Below, piece after piece: positions 1-7,560 of a DNA stretch of 11,051 nucleotides. Positions within the stretch are counted from its first letter, which is position 1, and each line of letters begins with the position of its first letter. Source of the stretch: Candidatus Nitrosopumilus sp. GTDB taxonomy: Archaea; Thermoproteota; Nitrososphaeria; Nitrososphaerales; Nitrosopumilaceae. The position numbers and the translations under genes were made by a program. The stretch lies in the NCBI GenBank assembly GCA_029941825.1, contig JAPYTM010000021.1:1-11051 (forward strand). The letters run 5' to 3'. The notes under the pieces are model-generated. The model worked only from the letters and a program-made list of their open reading frames with translations. It made no database searches and had not been told where the DNA came from.

Positions 1-224
1 TTTTCATCATAATCAACTGCCAATACCTTACCCTTTGATTCAATTTGAAATGCAGCTTCAACTGAAATTGAACCACTTCCACAACCAATATCATAAACTA
101 CTTGACCTGGCTTTAGTCTTGCTTTACTGATTTGAATAGTTCGTACTTCTTCTTTTGTAATTGGAACTTTCTCTGCTCGCTCAAAATATTCATCAGGAAT
201 TCCAGGAGTTTTATAATTCCACAT
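1..224 (-). CDS. cbiT: CbiT, cobalt-precorrin C15-methyltransferase (decarboxylating), N-terminal part
   Basis: Partial gene; its 3' end lies beyond the left edge and 74 codons are visible. The protein opens MWNYKTPGIPDEYFERAEKV, the typical N-terminus of archaeal CbiT. SAM-binding motif I follows at residues 43-53 (VYDIGCGSGSI), with an acidic second-strand end at about D71. The family methylates C15 and decarboxylates the C12 acetate side chain of cobalt-precorrin in the anaerobic branch of cobalamin synthesis, in the cytoplasm. The start is the ATG at 222-224, which places the conserved MW(N/P)YKTPGIPDE segment at the N-terminus. The gene follows the upstream membrane-protein gene on the same strand after about 31 bp, so co-transcription is possible. 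Ammonia-oxidising archaea are known B12 producers, which suits the context. Confidence 0.88.
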   Translation of the reverse strand, partial: MWNYKTPGIPDEYFERAEKVPITKEEVRTIQISKARLKPGQVVYDIGCGSGSISVEAAFQIESKGKVLAVDYDE

Positions 225-255
225 ATAATATCATCCGCTAATTTTAGTAATAAAA

Positions 256-735
256 TTAGATATTGATTCCACTAGAAACAGTTCCTGCATGAGTTAAAGT
301 GAATGATACAATCCAAGAAAACAAATACAAAAAGATATAGCTTCCAATTGCCTGTGTGACAATTTTTTTCCTATCTGATGATGGTAATTGCATTTTCATT
401 CCCTTAGCAATTACAATTGTTCCAATGAATATTGAAATCATGAATCCAATTGAGGTCCATCTTCTTTCCTCACCTTCAATTCCTTCAAAAATTATAGTTG
501 CCACAATTCCTCCAATAATAGCTAAGCTAACTCGTAACCAAAATAATGTATTTAATTTTCTGTCCTTTTCACTTTTTTCAGCTACGCTAATTATTGGATC
601 TTTAGAAGGATCTACGGAAATAGGTTCAGATTTTTCGGTTTCAGGAATCTTTGATGTCTCATCTACTATTGATTCTTTTTTAGAGTCACCAGAATCAACT
701 GTAGGTTCAGATTTTTTCTTTTTGAATTTTGCCAA
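256..735 (-). CDS. Small three-helix membrane protein, EMC6-like
   Basis: 159 residues. Residues 1-60 are a hydrophilic, charged extension (KFKKKK, then many D/E/S/K) predicted to be cytosolic and disordered. Three hydrophobic segments follow at about 64-84, 93-112 and 124-148. The pattern LFWLRVSLAIIGGIVA before helix 1 and QAIGSYIFLYLFSWIVSF in helix 3 resembles EMC6 (eukaryotic ER membrane complex subunit; archaeal relatives exist), which has a conserved Arg before a Gly-rich first helix and an aromatic-rich third helix. If correct, it would act in membrane-protein insertion with an Oxa1/EMC3-type partner not present here. The start is TTG at 733-735; no ribosome-binding site is evident. 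The stop is TAA at 256-258. The resemblance is by eye, and an unrelated three-helix protein remains possible. Confidence 0.6.
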   Translation of the reverse strand: MAKFKKKKSEPTVDSGDSKKESIVDETSKIPETEKSEPISVDPSKDPIISVAEKSEKDRKLNTLFWLRVSLAIIGGIVATIIFEGIEGEERRWTSIGFMISIFIGTIVIAKGMKMQLPSSDRKKIVTQAIGSYIFLYLFSWIVSFTLTHAGTVSSGINI

Positions 736-838
736 AGTAAATTTCTAGCGTGACTCAAGTAAACCATGTTTAATATCTTTGGTCAAATTTAGGCACAAAA
801 TAGCAAGGATATAATTTTAGACGTAAAATCACATCGTT
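736..838. promoter_or_regulatory. Divergent intergenic promoter region with TATA-like box for RqcH
   Basis: This 103-bp region separates two divergent genes. On the plus strand, ATATAATTTT at 809-818 is centred about 26 nt before the RqcH ATG at 839, the spacing expected for a leaderless archaeal transcript. On the minus strand, the AT-rich stretch near 769-775 could serve the EMC6-like gene, but its spacing (about 36 nt) and match are weaker. Confidence 0.5.
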
Positions 839-2788
839 ATGACTCTAGCAGGAATAGAATTAAGATATTTGGTAGATCAAATCTCAGAACAAGTTCAAGA
901 TTACTATATCAGTAACATTTATGGAATAACAAAAGATAGTATTCTCTTCAAACTTCATCATACTGAAAAAAGTGATCTGTTCATGATGGTGTCAACATCA
1001 GGTGTTTGGTTAACTACAGTAAAAATTGGACAGATGGAACCAAACAGATTACTGAAGAGATTACGAAGTGATCTTTTAAGATTAAAATTAAAAAGAATTG
1101 AACAAATTGGTGCTGAAAGAATAGCATATTTTACTTTTGAAGGGTTTGGAAAAGAGTTTATTCTAGTAGGAGAATTTTTTGGAGATGGAAATATTTTACT
1201 CTGTAATAAAGATAAGAAGATTCTTGCATTACAGCATTCAATAGATGTAAGACATAGAAAATTGAGAGTTGGGTTAGAATATGCAGTACCCCCAAATAGT
1301 GGATTAGATATTTTTAATATATCCGAATCTGATTTTAATGATCTTAAAACAACGGATTTAATTTCAGCAAAATGGTTTGGTCGAACTTTAGGTTTACCAA
1401 AAAAATATGTTGAGGGGGTTTTTGAAATTGCAAATGTAGATCCAAAAAAAATAGGTAATCTGTTAACTAGTGAGGAAATAAAAAAAATCTTTGAAATAAC
1501 AAAAAAAATTGTTTCAGATGTGGTATCTGGAAATCATGATGTAATAATAATTAGAAATGAAAAAACAGAAGTTTTTCCATTAAAATTAGGAACACAAGAT
1601 GGCGAAATAATTAAAGCTAATAGTTTCATTGAAGGACTAGATACAATTTTCACAGAAAATATAGTTAAAAAAGGAAAAGTAGTTCAATCAAGTGCTTCTG
1701 ATAAAAAAATTAAGGAATTACAAACACAAATTTTTGAACAAGGAAAGGCAATTGAAACAGTCAAAGAAAGATCAAAAAATATTACAAATGTTGCAAACTC
1801 ACTTTTTGAAATGGTTTCAATAGGGATAATATCAATAGATGATATTTCTGCACAAGAAATTTTGAATAAAAATAATGCAAAATTAATCAATGAAAAGGGA
1901 ATTTCATTAATTGTAGTTCAAGATGAAAAAATAAAAATAAACGTTAAATCTCCTCTTCAGTCAATTGCATCAGTATTATTTAATGAAGCAAAAAAACAAT
2001 CAGGTGCAATTAGTTCAATTCAAGAAATTAAAGAGAAAACAGAAAAAAAGCTAGAAAAATTTCAAAGTAAAACAGAATCTGAAAAAGATTTGATTTTAGT
2101 TACAGAAATTAGAAAGAAAAATTGGTATGAAAGATATCGATGGTTCTTTACATCTGATGGATTTCTTGTAATTGGTGGAAGAGATGCTGCATCAAATTCA
2201 GCAGTAGTTAGAAAACATTTAGTAAAAAATGATAAAATATTTCATGGTGATATTTTTGGATCGCCATTTTTCATTTTAAAAGATGCACAGAATGCTCCTG
2301 ATACAAGCATGAATGAAGTTGCACAAGCTACAGTTTGTTTTAGTCGTGCATGGAGAGAGGGTATGTATGGAGTAAGTGCTTATTGGGTTAACCCAGAACA
2401 AGTGAAAAAATCTGCTCCCAGTGGAGAATTTCTTCCAAAAGGTTCATTCACAATTGAAGGACAACGAAATTTTATCAAAAGTGAAAATCTCAAACTATCT
2501 GTAGGAATAATTCCACAAGAAGAGGGACATGTTTTGACATGTGGTCCACCAGAAACAATAAAGAAAAATTCTATTTGTTATGCAATAATTGAACCAGATG
2601 GAAATGAAATGGTTGATGCTGCAAAGAAAATAAGAATAGAATTTACAAAAATTTATGAAGAAATTACAAAGAAAATAAGTATCGATGATTTTGTTCGTGT
2701 TTTACCTGCAGGAAAAAGTCAAATTAAAGAAGTAGGAATGGGAGATTTACAAAAGCTAGAATTTACGGATAATGAAGAGGATCAGTAG
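839..2788 (+). CDS. rqcH: NFACT-family ribosome-rescue protein RqcH (Rqc2/NEMF homologue)
   Basis: 649 residues, full family length. An NFACT-N domain (about 1-155) ends in the characteristic RHRKLRVGLEYAVPP (138-152). A helix-hairpin-helix-like stretch is at about 178-203, coiled-coil segments at 288-325 and 385-425, and the NFACT-R domain at about 428-545 (NWYERYRWFFTSDGFLVIGG, then GSPFFILKDA and AYWVNPEQVKKSAPSGEFLPKG in overlapping stretches). A C-terminal domain finishes at 649. Known role: binds 60S/50S subunits carrying peptidyl-tRNA from stalled translation and recruits tRNA to add C-terminal tails. Oddity: positions equivalent to the Asp residues needed for tailing (yeast D9, D98) appear to be Glu (E7 and E93 in AERIAYF), while R94 is kept. 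Monocistronic; the 3' end overlaps the convergent dehydratase small-subunit gene by 26 bp. The ATG start has a TATA-like box at leaderless spacing. Confidence 0.93.
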   Translation: MTLAGIELRYLVDQISEQVQDYYISNIYGITKDSILFKLHHTEKSDLFMMVSTSGVWLTTVKIGQMEPNRLLKRLRSDLLRLKLKRIEQIGAERIAYFTFEGFGKEFILVGEFFGDGNILLCNKDKKILALQHSIDVRHRKLRVGLEYAVPPNSGLDIFNISESDFNDLKTTDLISAKWFGRTLGLPKKYVEGVFEIANVDPKKIGNLLTSEEIKKIFEITKKIVSDVVSGNHDVIIIRNEKTEVFPLKLGTQDGEIIKANSFIEGLDTIFTENIVKKGKVVQSSASDKKIKELQTQIFEQGKAIETVKERSKNITNVANSLFEMVSIGIISIDDISAQEILNKNNAKLINEKGISLIVVQDEKIKINVKSPLQSIASVLFNEAKKQSGAISSIQEIKEKTEKKLEKFQSKTESEKDLILVTEIRKKNWYERYRWFFTSDGFLVIGGRDAASNSAVVRKHLVKNDKIFHGDIFGSPFFILKDAQNAPDTSMNEVAQATVCFSRAWREGMYGVSAYWVNPEQVKKSAPSGEFLPKGSFTIEGQRNFIKSENLKLSVGIIPQEEGHVLTCGPPETIKKNSICYAIIEPDGNEMVDAAKKIRIEFTKIYEEITKKISIDDFVRVLPAGKSQIKEVGMGDLQKLEFTDNEEDQ

Positions 2789-3149
2789 AGTCAGTATCAA
2801 GGGACATATTCATTCCACTTTCAATAGATGAAAATTCTTCATCAGAAATAATAATTAATGGAATATTTGCTAATGCACATCCAGTAGCTACAGTTAGATC
2901 TGCTTTTTTACAAATCATTGCAAGTGGTGCAGTGTTATTTGTTTTGATTGAATAAATTGTATACGCTCCAACACTGCTTCCAATACCTGAAGGAAATACA
3001 AGAATAGTATCTTTAAGTGATTTTTCAAAAAGATCGTGATTTTTGTCACTAATAATTCCAGTTTTTTTATCAACTGTACCTAAAAAATTGATAGAATCTT
3101 TAGATTTTAAAACAATACCTTGTACTTTTCCTGAAACTAAAACTTTCAT
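2763..3149 (-). CDS. Aconitase X small (swivel) subunit, probable phosphomevalonate dehydratase small subunit
   Basis: 128 residues, matching the DUF126/AcnX swivel-domain family. The key region is VFPSGIGSSVGAYTIYSI (51-68), followed by NNTAPLAMICKKAD, corresponding to the family's Gly/Ser-rich substrate-binding loop and the conserved aPlA segment. It pairs with the large subunit encoded immediately upstream: the large-subunit TGA and this ATG overlap in ATGA (3146-3149), so translation is coupled. In archaea the two-subunit form dehydrates (R)-5-phosphomevalonate to trans-anhydromevalonate 5-phosphate in the modified mevalonate pathway (characterised in Aeropyrum pernix). The specific substrate is inferred from lineage; other AcnX enzymes act on hydroxyproline derivatives. 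The last codons overlap the end of the convergent rqcH by 26 bp, so both C-termini are encoded by the same DNA. Confidence 0.87.
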   Translation of the reverse strand: MKVLVSGKVQGIVLKSKDSINFLGTVDKKTGIISDKNHDLFEKSLKDTILVFPSGIGSSVGAYTIYSIKTNNTAPLAMICKKADLTVATGCALANIPLIIISDEEFSSIESGMNMSLDTDSTDPLHYP

Positions 3150-4300
3150 CTTGTTTCATCTTCAATAATTTGTGATAGTGACTTTAGATTTACATCTACA
3201 CCATTAGAATTTTTTAGATAAAATGCGCCCTTGATACTATTTGTGGTAACAGCGTCAACACTATCTTTACTAATTAAAGGAGTAAGACATGTACAACAAT
3301 CAGAAAGAATTTCACATCCTGCACGTTCAAGTTCATTAGTATATCCAATTTTTCTTGCTTGCTCTTTTATGGTTCTAGGAGTAAATACCATGCATCTTTT
3401 TTTAAAAGAGCGTCCCTTCAATTTTCCAACAAGATCAGATATTTCATCCAATCCCAATTGAGGGCTACCAAGTGTAATGATGTCACCTTTTTCCGCAGTG
3501 TTTAGATCATCGTGAATATTTTGCAATTCCTTTTCATCAAAATCTATTTTTTCACAATCAGAATCACCATCTCCAAAAATAAATTTAGCACAAGTTCCAG
3601 ATGTTCCCATTCCACCACACATCGCTTTACATTGTCGGTTATCCATTTCTCCAAGACCAGAAATATTTACAGAAGTATCTCCAACTTTTCCAGCAAAAAA
3701 TCCAAGCATTCCATATGTCAATTCATTAGGATTTTTTACATTCATTCGAATTGTGATATTTGGAGTATCCTCTTTTCGTAGTGAGGAATAAGGGCTTTTA
3801 CCAGTAATTGCACTAGCAAGTGCACTAAATGCACTTTCTTTGTTTGTTTTTAGATTATCATATGAATTTGCATGGATTGCAGCATTACTTTCTGCAAATG
3901 CAACTTGGGTTCCATTTTTTGGAATATCAAAAATTTCGTAAGGAATACATGAAAAAGAAGGAATAACACCCATCGTTTCATATGATTTTCTAATTGAGAG
4001 TTGTTTTGAGATAAAATTCTCATCTAAATTATAATTTGATACATTATCAATATCAAATCCCATTGGATTTAGAGTAGTTTTTACTTTAACTCTAGCATTT
4101 TTACTAATACCTGATAGAAATTCTTCTCCTGCATCACCAATTGTATTATAATTCACACCTGCAAGATGAGTCCATTCTATTGGGATTAATTTTTCAGCAT
4201 CAGTAGCTTCTCCAGTAGCAACTAGTATTCTATATGCCATTTGCATAGTTTCTCCTTGTTCACCTTTTAGTGCTGATTCTTCTTCTCTAGTTAACTTCAA
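3146..4300 (-). CDS. Aconitase X large catalytic subunit, probable phosphomevalonate dehydratase large subunit
   Basis: 384 residues, the normal length for the DUF521/AcnX catalytic subunit. Family landmarks are IEWTHLAGVNYNTIGDAGEE (41-60), SCIPYEIFDIP (117-127), AFAESNAAIHANSYDNLKTN (134-153), LASAITGKSPY, the Cys-rich CKAMCGGMGTSGTC (224-237) and SDCCTCLTPL (333-342). Cysteines in the 224-237 and 335-338 clusters and C118 are candidates for the [4Fe-4S] ligands. The enzyme removes water from phosphomevalonate with the small subunit, leading to isopentenyl phosphate and archaeal lipids. The start is taken as TTG (4298-4300) because the conserved LTREEESALKGEQG segment follows at once; no upstream in-frame start is visible, and the first internal Met (residue 19) would delete conserved sequence. 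It shares a short divergent promoter region with endonuclease III. Confidence 0.88.
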   Translation of the reverse strand: MKLTREEESALKGEQGETMQMAYRILVATGEATDAEKLIPIEWTHLAGVNYNTIGDAGEEFLSGISKNARVKVKTTLNPMGFDIDNVSNYNLDENFISKQLSIRKSYETMGVIPSFSCIPYEIFDIPKNGTQVAFAESNAAIHANSYDNLKTNKESAFSALASAITGKSPYSSLRKEDTPNITIRMNVKNPNELTYGMLGFFAGKVGDTSVNISGLGEMDNRQCKAMCGGMGTSGTCAKFIFGDGDSDCEKIDFDEKELQNIHDDLNTAEKGDIITLGSPQLGLDEISDLVGKLKGRSFKKRCMVFTPRTIKEQARKIGYTNELERAGCEILSDCCTCLTPLISKDSVDAVTTNSIKGAFYLKNSNGVDVNLKSLSQIIEDETR

Positions 4301-4348
4301 TGAAAATTTGTAGTTATTACAGTTATAATACTTGTATGTGGTTTTCAG
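4301..4348. promoter_or_regulatory. 48-bp divergent promoter with one central TATA-like box
   Basis: TTATAATA at 4323-4330 reads as TATTATAA on the other strand. It is centred about 22 nt before the endonuclease III ATG (4349) and about 26 nt before the dehydratase TTG (4300). It is the best TATA candidate for both genes, implying two leaderless transcripts from a near-symmetric element. No Shine-Dalgarno is seen before either start. Confidence 0.5.
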
Positions 4349-5005
4349 ATGAAAATGAAAAAAATTCTTTGTGGAATGATAGATACTATGAATTCAATAA
4401 AACCTCCCAGAATTACAGCATTACAAGATTTACATGATGCAGAAACTGGTCCATTTAGTATTCTTATTGGAACTATACTTTCTGCAAGAACTAAAGATGA
4501 AACAACAACAAAGACAGTCAAAGTATTATTCTCAAAATACAAAAACTCAAAACAACTTGCAAACGCTAATCTAAAAGATGTAGAAAAAATAATAAAATCA
4601 ATTGGTTTCTATCATGTAAAATCTAAAAGAATTATTGAGGTTGCAAAAATTATTCATACAAAATACAAAGGAAAAGTTCCAGAAGATCTAGACACACTAG
4701 TACAATTACCAGGAGTTGGAAGAAAAACTGCTAATTGTGTTCTAGTTTATGCATATGAAAAACCAGCAATTCCAGTAGATATTCACGTTCACAGAATTTC
4801 AAATAGATTGGGACTAGTAGATACAAAAAATCCCGAAGAAACTGAACAAGAATTAATGAAGAAAATTCAAAAAAAGTATTGGATCAAAATTAATGATACT
4901 TTTGTAATGTATGGTCAAAATATTTGTAAACCAATTTCTCCAATGTGTGATGTATGTAAGATTAAAAAAAGCTGTAAATATTATAAAACTAAGAACGCTT
5001 CTTAG
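4349..5005 (+). CDS. nth: Endonuclease III, Fe-S DNA glycosylase/AP lyase
   Basis: 218 residues, typical for Nth. The helix-hairpin-helix motif LPGVGRKTANCVL (120-132) holds the catalytic Lys (K126); the catalytic Asp is D144 in VDIHVHRISNRLGL. The C-terminal [4Fe-4S] loop is intact as C-x6-C-x2-C-x5-C (C193, C200, C203, C209). The enzyme excises oxidised pyrimidines and cleaves the abasic site in base-excision repair. LSARTKDETT (45-54) matches the archaeal form of the lesion-recognition region. The ATG at 4349 fits the TATA spacing; the second ATG two codons on is an alternative. The gene is transcribed alone, and its 3' end overlaps by 17 bp the last gene of the convergent sulfate operon. 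Confidence 0.94.
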   Translation: MKMKKILCGMIDTMNSIKPPRITALQDLHDAETGPFSILIGTILSARTKDETTTKTVKVLFSKYKNSKQLANANLKDVEKIIKSIGFYHVKSKRIIEVAKIIHTKYKGKVPEDLDTLVQLPGVGRKTANCVLVYAYEKPAIPVDIHVHRISNRLGLVDTKNPEETEQELMKKIQKKYWIKINDTFVMYGQNICKPISPMCDVCKIKKSCKYYKTKNAS

Positions 5006-5672
5006 ATAAGAGTAGTACTGCAACTATAATAAAAATTGCCACTGCAAGAACAAATGGATACATCGAAAATTTATTCTTTGCAGGATCACCTGATAGAAAT
5101 TCTATCTCCATACTTCCAGAATTTACTGCAGGAGGATCAGTGGAACCATCCTTTCCATGAACAGAGTAGGAATCAATTGCAAATAGACCTATATCCACAT
5201 TTGTAACTACAATTCTTACCCCATTATTCACAGTTAATCCGGCTCTATCTGTGTACGTCATGATTACTTTTGCATCAGGATACCATCCCCTATCCAAATT
5301 TTTATGAATTACAACGTAACCTTCTTTTTGAGTTTGAACTGCAACCCACAATTTGTTATCTGGTTGAGGACCCATCCCAATTTCAATAAAATCGGTTCCT
5401 GGAAGAATACTGTTGTATAATTTAAAAACAGCATTTCCATCAGGATTAGAATAAATCAAGTTGTTATCAATTGTTACTTGCCAACTAACACCATGAATGC
5501 CCTCAAGTGGAATAATTGGTGCATCTCTTAAAACACGATTAAATTCTTCAGCAGGAATTTCTATTGATTCAATAATTAATGTGGGATTTTTTATTTCTTG
5601 AGCAAATGCGGGAGTTATAATAAATCCTACAAGTAAAATTAAAGCAAGAAGATATTTCACAAATCTGAACAA
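4989..5672 (-). CDS. Secreted, C-terminally membrane-anchored protein of unknown function
   Basis: 227 residues, not recognised. It has a Sec-type signal peptide: MFRFVKYLLALILLVGFIIT with a likely cleavage after AFA at residue 24. An extracytoplasmic domain of about 180 residues rich in predicted beta strands follows, then a single membrane segment at about 204-223 ending in the positive tail SKKRS. The predicted arrangement is an outside domain anchored by its C-terminus. No Cys occurs in the mature domain and no enzyme motif is seen. The start is TTG (5670-5672), 18 bp after the sat stop; an ATT a few codons upstream cannot be excluded, but the frame is closed by the sat TAG. It is the last gene of the cysH-sat transcript, so a link to sulfate metabolism is possible but is only inferred from position. 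Confidence 0.75.
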   Translation of the reverse strand: MFRFVKYLLALILLVGFIITPAFAQEIKNPTLIIESIEIPAEEFNRVLRDAPIIPLEGIHGVSWQVTIDNNLIYSNPDGNAVFKLYNSILPGTDFIEIGMGPQPDNKLWVAVQTQKEGYVVIHKNLDRGWYPDAKVIMTYTDRAGLTVNNGVRIVVTNVDIGLFAIDSYSVHGKDGSTDPPAVNSGSMEIEFLSGDPAKNKFSMYPFVLAVAIFIIVAVLLLSKKRS

Positions 5673-5690
5673 ATTTGATTGAATAAAAAT

Positions 5691-6833
5691 CTAATCAACA
5701 AAAGGTTTTGGATGATTCAAAATTACTTTTGCTACTTCAGGTCTTAGAATAAATTCAGATGGTGCTTCACCATTTTGAATCATTTCTCTAAGTGCAGTAC
5801 CACTGATTTGTACTTTAACATCGTTATCATGTGGACATGCTTTTGGAGTTGTATATGTAAGACATTTTCTACAATAGAAAAATGGTGGAAAGAATACTGG
5901 AGAAATTTCTAATTCGGGATAATCCTCAAAGATTTTTTGTGCAGCAAATGGATCATAAAACTTTCCAACTCCTGCATGATCTCGTCCAATTATGATATGT
6001 GTACATCCATAATTTTGTCTCATAATTGCATGATGAATTGCTTCTTTTGGTCCAGCATACTTCATTTGTGTATGTAGGGTTCCAAGTTTGCATCTATTTT
6101 CAGGATAATATAATTTTATCATGGTTTCATAGCATTTTACAATAACTTCATCAACAAAGTCACCTGTTTTTTTCTTTCCAATAATTGGATTTACAAATAC
6201 ACCATCACGTGTTGTTATTGATGTTTTTTGTAGCATTTCATGTGCTACATGTGGAGGATTTCTAGTTTGAAATGCACAGATTGTTTTCCAACCTGCTTGT
6301 ACAAATGTTTCCCTTGTTTGGATAGGTGTTAGTCTATTTTTTCTAATTTCAGTATCTTCAGGTCTTTGAATATAATCAATTTTTCCACTTACCAAATAAT
6401 CCTTCATTGACATTGTATATGCAACACCTGGATGTGATACATCAGTTGTACCGTAGATTCCTTGTGAAGTCTTTTCTTTATCAAAAGAAAATGTTTCTTC
6501 TACATGTAATACTGCAATTCCGGTTCCATCTGGATTTTGTAATAGTACATCACCTGCTTCTTTCATTTTTGATGCGGTTTGTTCATCAACATCTAGAACG
6601 ATTGGAATGGTCCAAGCTAAATCATTTGATAATCTTCCACGTGAAACAACACTTTCAAAGTCTTGTTGTCCCAAAAATCCTTCAAGAGGACTAAAAATTC
6701 CATCAGCTATATTTTCAACATCATTTGCAAGATCTTCACTAATTGTAATTGAGAATAATCCAGTAGGATCAATTTTAGTAATTCTGTTAATTAATACTCC
6801 ACCATGTGGTTTTATTGAATTGTTTTCTGACAC
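5691..6833 (-). CDS. sat: ATP sulfurylase (sulfate adenylyltransferase)
   Basis: 380 residues. It catalyses ATP + sulfate to APS + pyrophosphate, the first step of sulfate assimilation. The nucleotide-binding signature QTRNPPHVAHE is at 189-199 (HxxH-type motif) and the second conserved motif GRDHAGVG at 283-290, followed by the VQISGTALREM segment (341-351). A Zn site typical of archaeal and bacterial single-domain enzymes is visible as C321, C324, C333 and H335. There is no APS-kinase extension. The start is GTG (6831-6833), 10 bp after the cysH stop on the same strand, so the two are almost certainly co-transcribed. With the APS reductase upstream it supplies sulfite for cysteine and cofactor synthesis. 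A dissimilatory role is unlikely because no dsr or apr genes are nearby. Confidence 0.95.
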   Translation of the reverse strand: MSENNSIKPHGGVLINRITKIDPTGLFSITISEDLANDVENIADGIFSPLEGFLGQQDFESVVSRGRLSNDLAWTIPIVLDVDEQTASKMKEAGDVLLQNPDGTGIAVLHVEETFSFDKEKTSQGIYGTTDVSHPGVAYTMSMKDYLVSGKIDYIQRPEDTEIRKNRLTPIQTRETFVQAGWKTICAFQTRNPPHVAHEMLQKTSITTRDGVFVNPIIGKKKTGDFVDEVIVKCYETMIKLYYPENRCKLGTLHTQMKYAGPKEAIHHAIMRQNYGCTHIIIGRDHAGVGKFYDPFAAQKIFEDYPELEISPVFFPPFFYCRKCLTYTTPKACPHDNDVKVQISGTALREMIQNGEAPSEFILRPEVAKVILNHPKPFVD

Positions 6834-6843
6834 GATAAATCGT

Positions 6844-7560
6844 CTACTTATGGTCTATATGAAGGCCACACTCTTTATTTTCACCTTGTTCCCACCACCA
6901 TCTTCCTGCTCGAAGATCTTCACCAGGTTTTATGGCTCGTGTACAAGGCTCACAACCAATACTAGGATAACCTTTGTCAAGAAGACGGTTGTATGGTAGG
7001 TTATTCTTTTTGATATATTCTTGAATTTGTTCCCATGTCCAATCAATTATAGGATTAATTTTTAAAATTCCACCATGTCCGTGATCTAATTGGAAAATTG
7101 TTGCATTTTCTCTAATTTCAGTTTGATCACGTCTTAACCCAGTAATCCAACCATCTAAAGTATTCAGCATTTTGTTTATTGGATGCACTTTACGAATTTC
7201 ACAACACAATTTTCTGTTCTCTACACTTTCATAAAACAGATTCATTCCTTTTTCATTAACCATTTTTTCAACTTCTCTAGTATCAGGAAATAATACTTCA
7301 ATCGAAATATTATATTTTTTTCTAACAATATCCATAATATCATAGGTTTCTTGTGGTAATCTTCCAGTATCTAATGTAAAGAATCTAAATTTTGGATTAA
7401 TTTTTAACATTATATCCATAATTACTGCATCTTCTGCACCAAAACTTGATGCTTTTGCGACTTTAGGATGAAGGTTATCTGATACCCATTGAAGTGCCTC
7501 CTCAGTTGTTTTTATTTTAGAATTAAGATCATCTACTTGTTCTTGTGTGAATTTTGTCAT
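6844..7560 (-). CDS. cysH: Assimilatory APS reductase (CysH family, Fe-S type)
   Basis: 238 residues of the PAPS/APS reductase family. The nucleotide-binding start SSFGAEDAVIMD is at 38-49, followed by TLDTGRLPQETYD (62-74) and the conserved TGLRRDQTEIR (140-150). The catalytic Cys is C231 in the C-terminal ECGLH motif. Two Cys pairs, C119-C120 and C203/C206 (GCEPC), form the [4Fe-4S] cluster signature that marks APS-using rather than PAPS-using enzymes. This agrees with the absence of an APS kinase beside sat. The enzyme reduces APS to sulfite and AMP using thioredoxin-like donors. The start is ATG (7558-7560). It is the first gene of the minus-strand operon cysH-sat-secreted protein, with a TATA-like box about 25 nt upstream. 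Confidence 0.94.
   Translation of the reverse strand: MTKFTQEQVDDLNSKIKTTEEALQWVSDNLHPKVAKASSFGAEDAVIMDIMLKINPKFRFFTLDTGRLPQETYDIMDIVRKKYNISIEVLFPDTREVEKMVNEKGMNLFYESVENRKLCCEIRKVHPINKMLNTLDGWITGLRRDQTEIRENATIFQLDHGHGGILKINPIIDWTWEQIQEYIKKNNLPYNRLLDKGYPSIGCEPCTRAIKPGEDLRAGRWWWEQGENKECGLHIDHK

Noticed and set aside
1445..1510. A-runs in rqcH (several A6-A8 tracts) as programmed frameshift sites
   Set aside because: The reading frame continues intact through all of them, and such runs are expected from AT-rich Lys/Ile codon use.
3512..3781. An open frame on the plus strand opposite the aconitase X large subunit
   Set aside because: It lies wholly inside a well-supported gene, has low-complexity composition and no promoter; it is an antisense shadow.
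5670..5693. Read-through of the sat TAG into the in-frame secreted-protein gene, giving a fused or membrane-targeted product
   Set aside because: The shared frame has a one-in-three chance of arising at random and no recoding signal is seen. The same coincidence occurs at 10486-10503.
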